A program made the translations under genes and the position numbers. Shown here one piece after another: positions 6,645 to 8,743 of a stretch of 8,743 nucleotides of DNA (positions are counted from its first letter, which is position 1; every line of letters begins with the position of its first letter). Under the pieces are notes generated by a model. The model was given only the letters and a program-made list of their open reading frames with translations, was not told the origin of the DNA and searched no databases. This DNA comes from a bacterium (GTDB lineage: Bacteria > DRYD01 > JALUEN01): positions 1 to 8,743 of the forward strand of contig JALUEN010000206.1 of NCBI GenBank assembly GCA_027052755.1, in the 5' to 3' direction.

Positions 6645-7688
6645 CTATCTTAGGAATGGAAACTTAAACCTAAGTTTCTTCGTCCCCTCATCAGATTTCA
6701 CGTAAACACCAGCTAGGTATAAAGTTAAGCTCTTCGTCTTAGGGTTCTTTATTCGGAAAGCCACGGAGAACTCCTTATATGAGTAAGGTTTCACTATGAC
6801 ATCAGAGGTAGCTATATTTAGTGGTGTACTCTCAAGGTAGTAGTTAAGCTTAGCAAAAACCTCAAGGGATATTCGTCCAGCTCTAGCTTCCTCCCTAACA
6901 TAGCTCAACAGATCACCAACGGGTTTATAGTACCTTCCGCTAGCATCTGATAGGACAACCATATCCATAGCTACCTTAACATCCTTATCAGGGTAGTAGT
7001 TCTCCACGATCAGGTTGAACAGTACAATTCCCTGGCTCCACTGGAGTATAGTGTCGTTTAATCCCACATCAACTATCACGTTACCTTTCCTCACGGCTTT
7101 TCTTCCCAGGACGGCGAATATACGCTCATAGCCCTTCTTAGCTCCCTTAAATGAGGGATTTATCTCCCAAGCTTTTTTATAGTAGTAATAGGCGTCTTCC
7201 AGCAGGTACCTGGACTCATATATCTTCCCAAGCTGATAATAGGCTTTATAATCGTTAGGGTTCCTCAAGACCCTTATGAAGTAGGGTCTGATCTCAGGGT
7301 CACTAGCTGGGTCAACGGTTAAGTAGAACTCCTCCCTGAACTCATCACCAGTGAGAAGGAGTCCACTTATAACTACCTTCAGTTTTCCAACAGGTAAGGG
7401 TTTAGAGGACCTGAATATTAACGTGAGTCCACCATCGCTCCCTATACTTTGTCTGAGATACCTGGTGTAGTCCTCCCCATTAATGGTTATGCGAAGGGTT
7501 TCCCTATCCAATATTTGGGACGTGTTAGGATCTATAGAAGCTATTATCTCAGGATGTCTAGTTATCGTAGGTTTACGTGGATAAGTCAGACTCATTTTTA
7601 TCTTAACAATTTCAGCGTATGAGTATATGAGGGTAATTAGCAATAGCGTTACGTAAACCGGGACATTTTTCAGTGTCCTCCCAAACAC
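6645..7688 (-). CDS. Exported or membrane-anchored protein with beta domains and TPR
   Basis: A 347-residue protein starting at GTG 7688, with AGGTGA six bases before it. Residues 1-8 are basic, and 9-25 (VPVYVTLLLITLIYSYA) form a signal peptide or anchor, so the rest is likely outside the cytoplasm. Residues about 46-126 look like an Ig-like beta domain, with strands such as LRITINGEDYT (65-75), LTLIFRSS (88-95) and LKVVISGLLL (103-112). One TPR is clear at 146-179 (DYKAYYQLGKIYES to WEINPSF), and a shorter helical pair follows. Residues about 203-347 look like a second beta sandwich with strands NVIVDVGLND, IVLFNLIVENYY, VKVAMDMVVL, KEFSVAFRIKN and LTLYLAGVYVKS. This recalls small Ig-like domains of secreted proteins such as DUF4352-type proteins, but I cannot confirm it. 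No lipobox Cys is seen. It follows another TPR gene by 14 bases and probably acts with it. Confidence 0.8.
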   Translation of the reverse strand: MFGRTLKNVPVYVTLLLITLIYSYAEIVKIKMSLTYPRKPTITRHPEIIASIDPNTSQILDRETLRITINGEDYTRYLRQSIGSDGGLTLIFRSSKPLPVGKLKVVISGLLLTGDEFREEFYLTVDPASDPEIRPYFIRVLRNPNDYKAYYQLGKIYESRYLLEDAYYYYKKAWEINPSFKGAKKGYERIFAVLGRKAVRKGNVIVDVGLNDTILQWSQGIVLFNLIVENYYPDKDVKVAMDMVVLSDASGRYYKPVGDLLSYVREEARAGRISLEVFAKLNYYLESTPLNIATSDVIVKPYSYKEFSVAFRIKNPKTKSLTLYLAGVYVKSDEGTKKLRFKFPFLR

Positions 7689-7702
7689 AAGCAGTCACCT
7701 CT

Positions 7703-8743
7703 CTAGCGTGTATATGCTCTCCTAAGGGCTCGTCTCTGTTGTTTCCTCCTAGCTTCCTCAAGCGTCTTCTTTATCTCCTCCTTATCCTTAATCAGCTGTT
7801 TCAAGGACTTCTGGAACCTAGCCTTATACTTTGGATCTTTCACGTTAGCGATAGCTTCTCTAACTACCTCTATCCCTTTATCATACCATTTAAATCCCTC
7901 ATCATTTAAGTCATTGAACAGCTTGAAAGCCACATCTAGGTAAGCGTTGGAGAGTTCAATATAGGTATAAGGGTAGCGAGGGTTAAGCTCCTTAGCTTGG
8001 GTGAGCAAGTCTATAGCTCTCTGAGGATCTCCCGCTCTACGGTAGGCTGTTCCCAAGAGGAAGTAAGACTTATAATCGGGCCTGACCTTAAGGAGCTTCT
8101 GGAGAAAAGTTATAGCCTCGTTGTACTTCTCCTGAGATAATAAATAGGTACTCACCATATCGTAAAGCTGAGGGTCGTCAGGGTTCACCTCAAGAGCCTT
8201 TGTATAATAACTTAAAGCCATCTCAACATCTCCTATACCTTCCCAGAAGAGAGCGAGGGCTAAGAAGAGCTTACCCTTAGGAAGCCCTAGGGATTTTATG
8301 TAATCCTCTACCTGAAAAGCCCTACTCCTCCCGTAGAGCTTCCCTAGCATATAGTAGAGATCTAAGTCCTCTGGAACCTCTTTAAGTAGTTTTCCAAGTA
8401 GAGTTCTAGCTTTCTCCGGTTCACTCGTCTCTATGTAAGCCCTTGCTAAGAGCTTAGCTACCTCAGGATCAGAGTTCACGAGATCCTGATGTTTCTCAAG
8501 GAGATCCCTCAAAGTAGCGTACTTCCCCTTCGCCTCTAGGTCCTTAGCTCTAAGCTTTACTACCTGTGGGTTATCCCTATCTATACCCTGAGCGTATTCA
8601 GTCCATTCCTCAAAACAAACTTTATCACCCAGAGCTTGACATAGCTTAGCCAGCTGGACCGCTGCGGGAAGGTATTTGGGATCGTACTCAAGTGCTCTCT
8701 GAAAGTATAGCTTAGCTAAACTAGCCATCTTCTCCTGATAATC
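7703..8743 (-). CDS. TPR-repeat protein, N-terminus beyond the window
   Basis: The frame is open to base 8743. An ATG at 8728 is possible, but the residues before it (DYQEK, then MASLAKLYFQRALEYDP) form one continuous TPR helix pair. Translation therefore probably starts outside the window, and 346 residues are visible. Counting from that ATG, TPR-like repeats with the L/Y...A...AL..P pattern are seen at 1-17 (second half only), about 18-53, 87-120, 154-185, 186-219 and 220-252. A looser one lies at about 253-292, which carries a stretch of Phe, Lys and Asp residues (KLFNDLNDEGFKWYDKG). The C-terminus (about 315-341) is a charged coiled-coil-like helix ending in many Arg residues (RRKQQRRALRR). 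TPR arrays bind partner proteins. Location and partner are unknown because the N-terminus is missing. The next gene is also a TPR protein, 14 bases away. Confidence 0.9.
   Translation of the reverse strand, partial: DYQEKMASLAKLYFQRALEYDPKYLPAAVQLAKLCQALGDKVCFEEWTEYAQGIDRDNPQVVKLRAKDLEAKGKYATLRDLLEKHQDLVNSDPEVAKLLARAYIETSEPEKARTLLGKLLKEVPEDLDLYYMLGKLYGRSRAFQVEDYIKSLGLPKGKLFLALALFWEGIGDVEMALSYYTKALEVNPDDPQLYDMVSTYLLSQEKYNEAITFLQKLLKVRPDYKSYFLLGTAYRRAGDPQRAIDLLTQAKELNPRYPYTYIELSNAYLDVAFKLFNDLNDEGFKWYDKGIEVVREAIANVKDPKYKARFQKSLKQLIKDKEEIKKTLEEARRKQQRRALRRAYTR

Noticed and set aside
1..8743. tRNA or rRNA genes, CRISPR arrays, insertion sequences, toxin-antitoxin or phage-defence genes
   Set aside because: No spaced direct repeats, terminal inverted repeats, transposase, or RNA gene patterns were seen, and no gene has a nuclease, toxin or defence motif.

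Overview
The window looks like a compact chromosomal segment of a bacterium. Every gene I can support lies on the minus strand, head to tail, with gaps of 4 to 40 bases, one overlap, and a single longer gap of about 100 bases. HolA, GlmS and cytidylate kinase are bacterial in type. The coding strand is purine-rich. Arg is mostly AGG/AGA, Ile is often ATA, and the proteins are rich in Glu, Lys and Arg. Together this suggests a thermophile of a deep-branching lineage (Aquificota or Thermodesulfobacteriota are examples), but the lineage is inference. Most genes have a strong Shine-Dalgarno sequence (GGAGG or AGGTGA type).

Layout in the direction of transcription, from right to left. (1) 8743-7703: a TPR-repeat protein whose start lies beyond the right edge. 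(2) 7688-6645: an exported or membrane-anchored protein with a beta domain, one or two TPRs and a second beta domain. (3) 6619-5597: HolA-like DNA polymerase III delta subunit. (4) 5592-4687: a 301-residue protein I do not recognise. (5) 4754-3969: cytidylate kinase, overlapping the previous gene. (6) 3866-3543: a small ACT-domain protein, after a gap that holds a possible 18-codon mini-ORF. (7) 3514-3032: a low-molecular-weight phosphatase of the YwlE/tyrosine phosphatase family. (8) 3026-1185: GlmS, the glucosamine-6-phosphate synthase. (9) 1164-433: a diverged TIM-barrel protein resembling indole-3-glycerol phosphate synthase (TrpC) but lacking most catalytic residues. (10) 392-1: the N-terminal 130 residues of a flavin reductase-like FMN-binding protein, cut by the left edge.

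The spacing suggests one or two long transcription units, with the only plausible break at 3867-3968. The content is mainly housekeeping: replication clamp loading, pyrimidine nucleotide phosphorylation, amino-sugar supply for the cell envelope, and signalling or dephosphorylation. The least explained parts are the degenerate TrpC-like protein, the 301-residue protein and the two TPR proteins. I see no mobile element, CRISPR array, RNA gene, convincing terminator or defence system.
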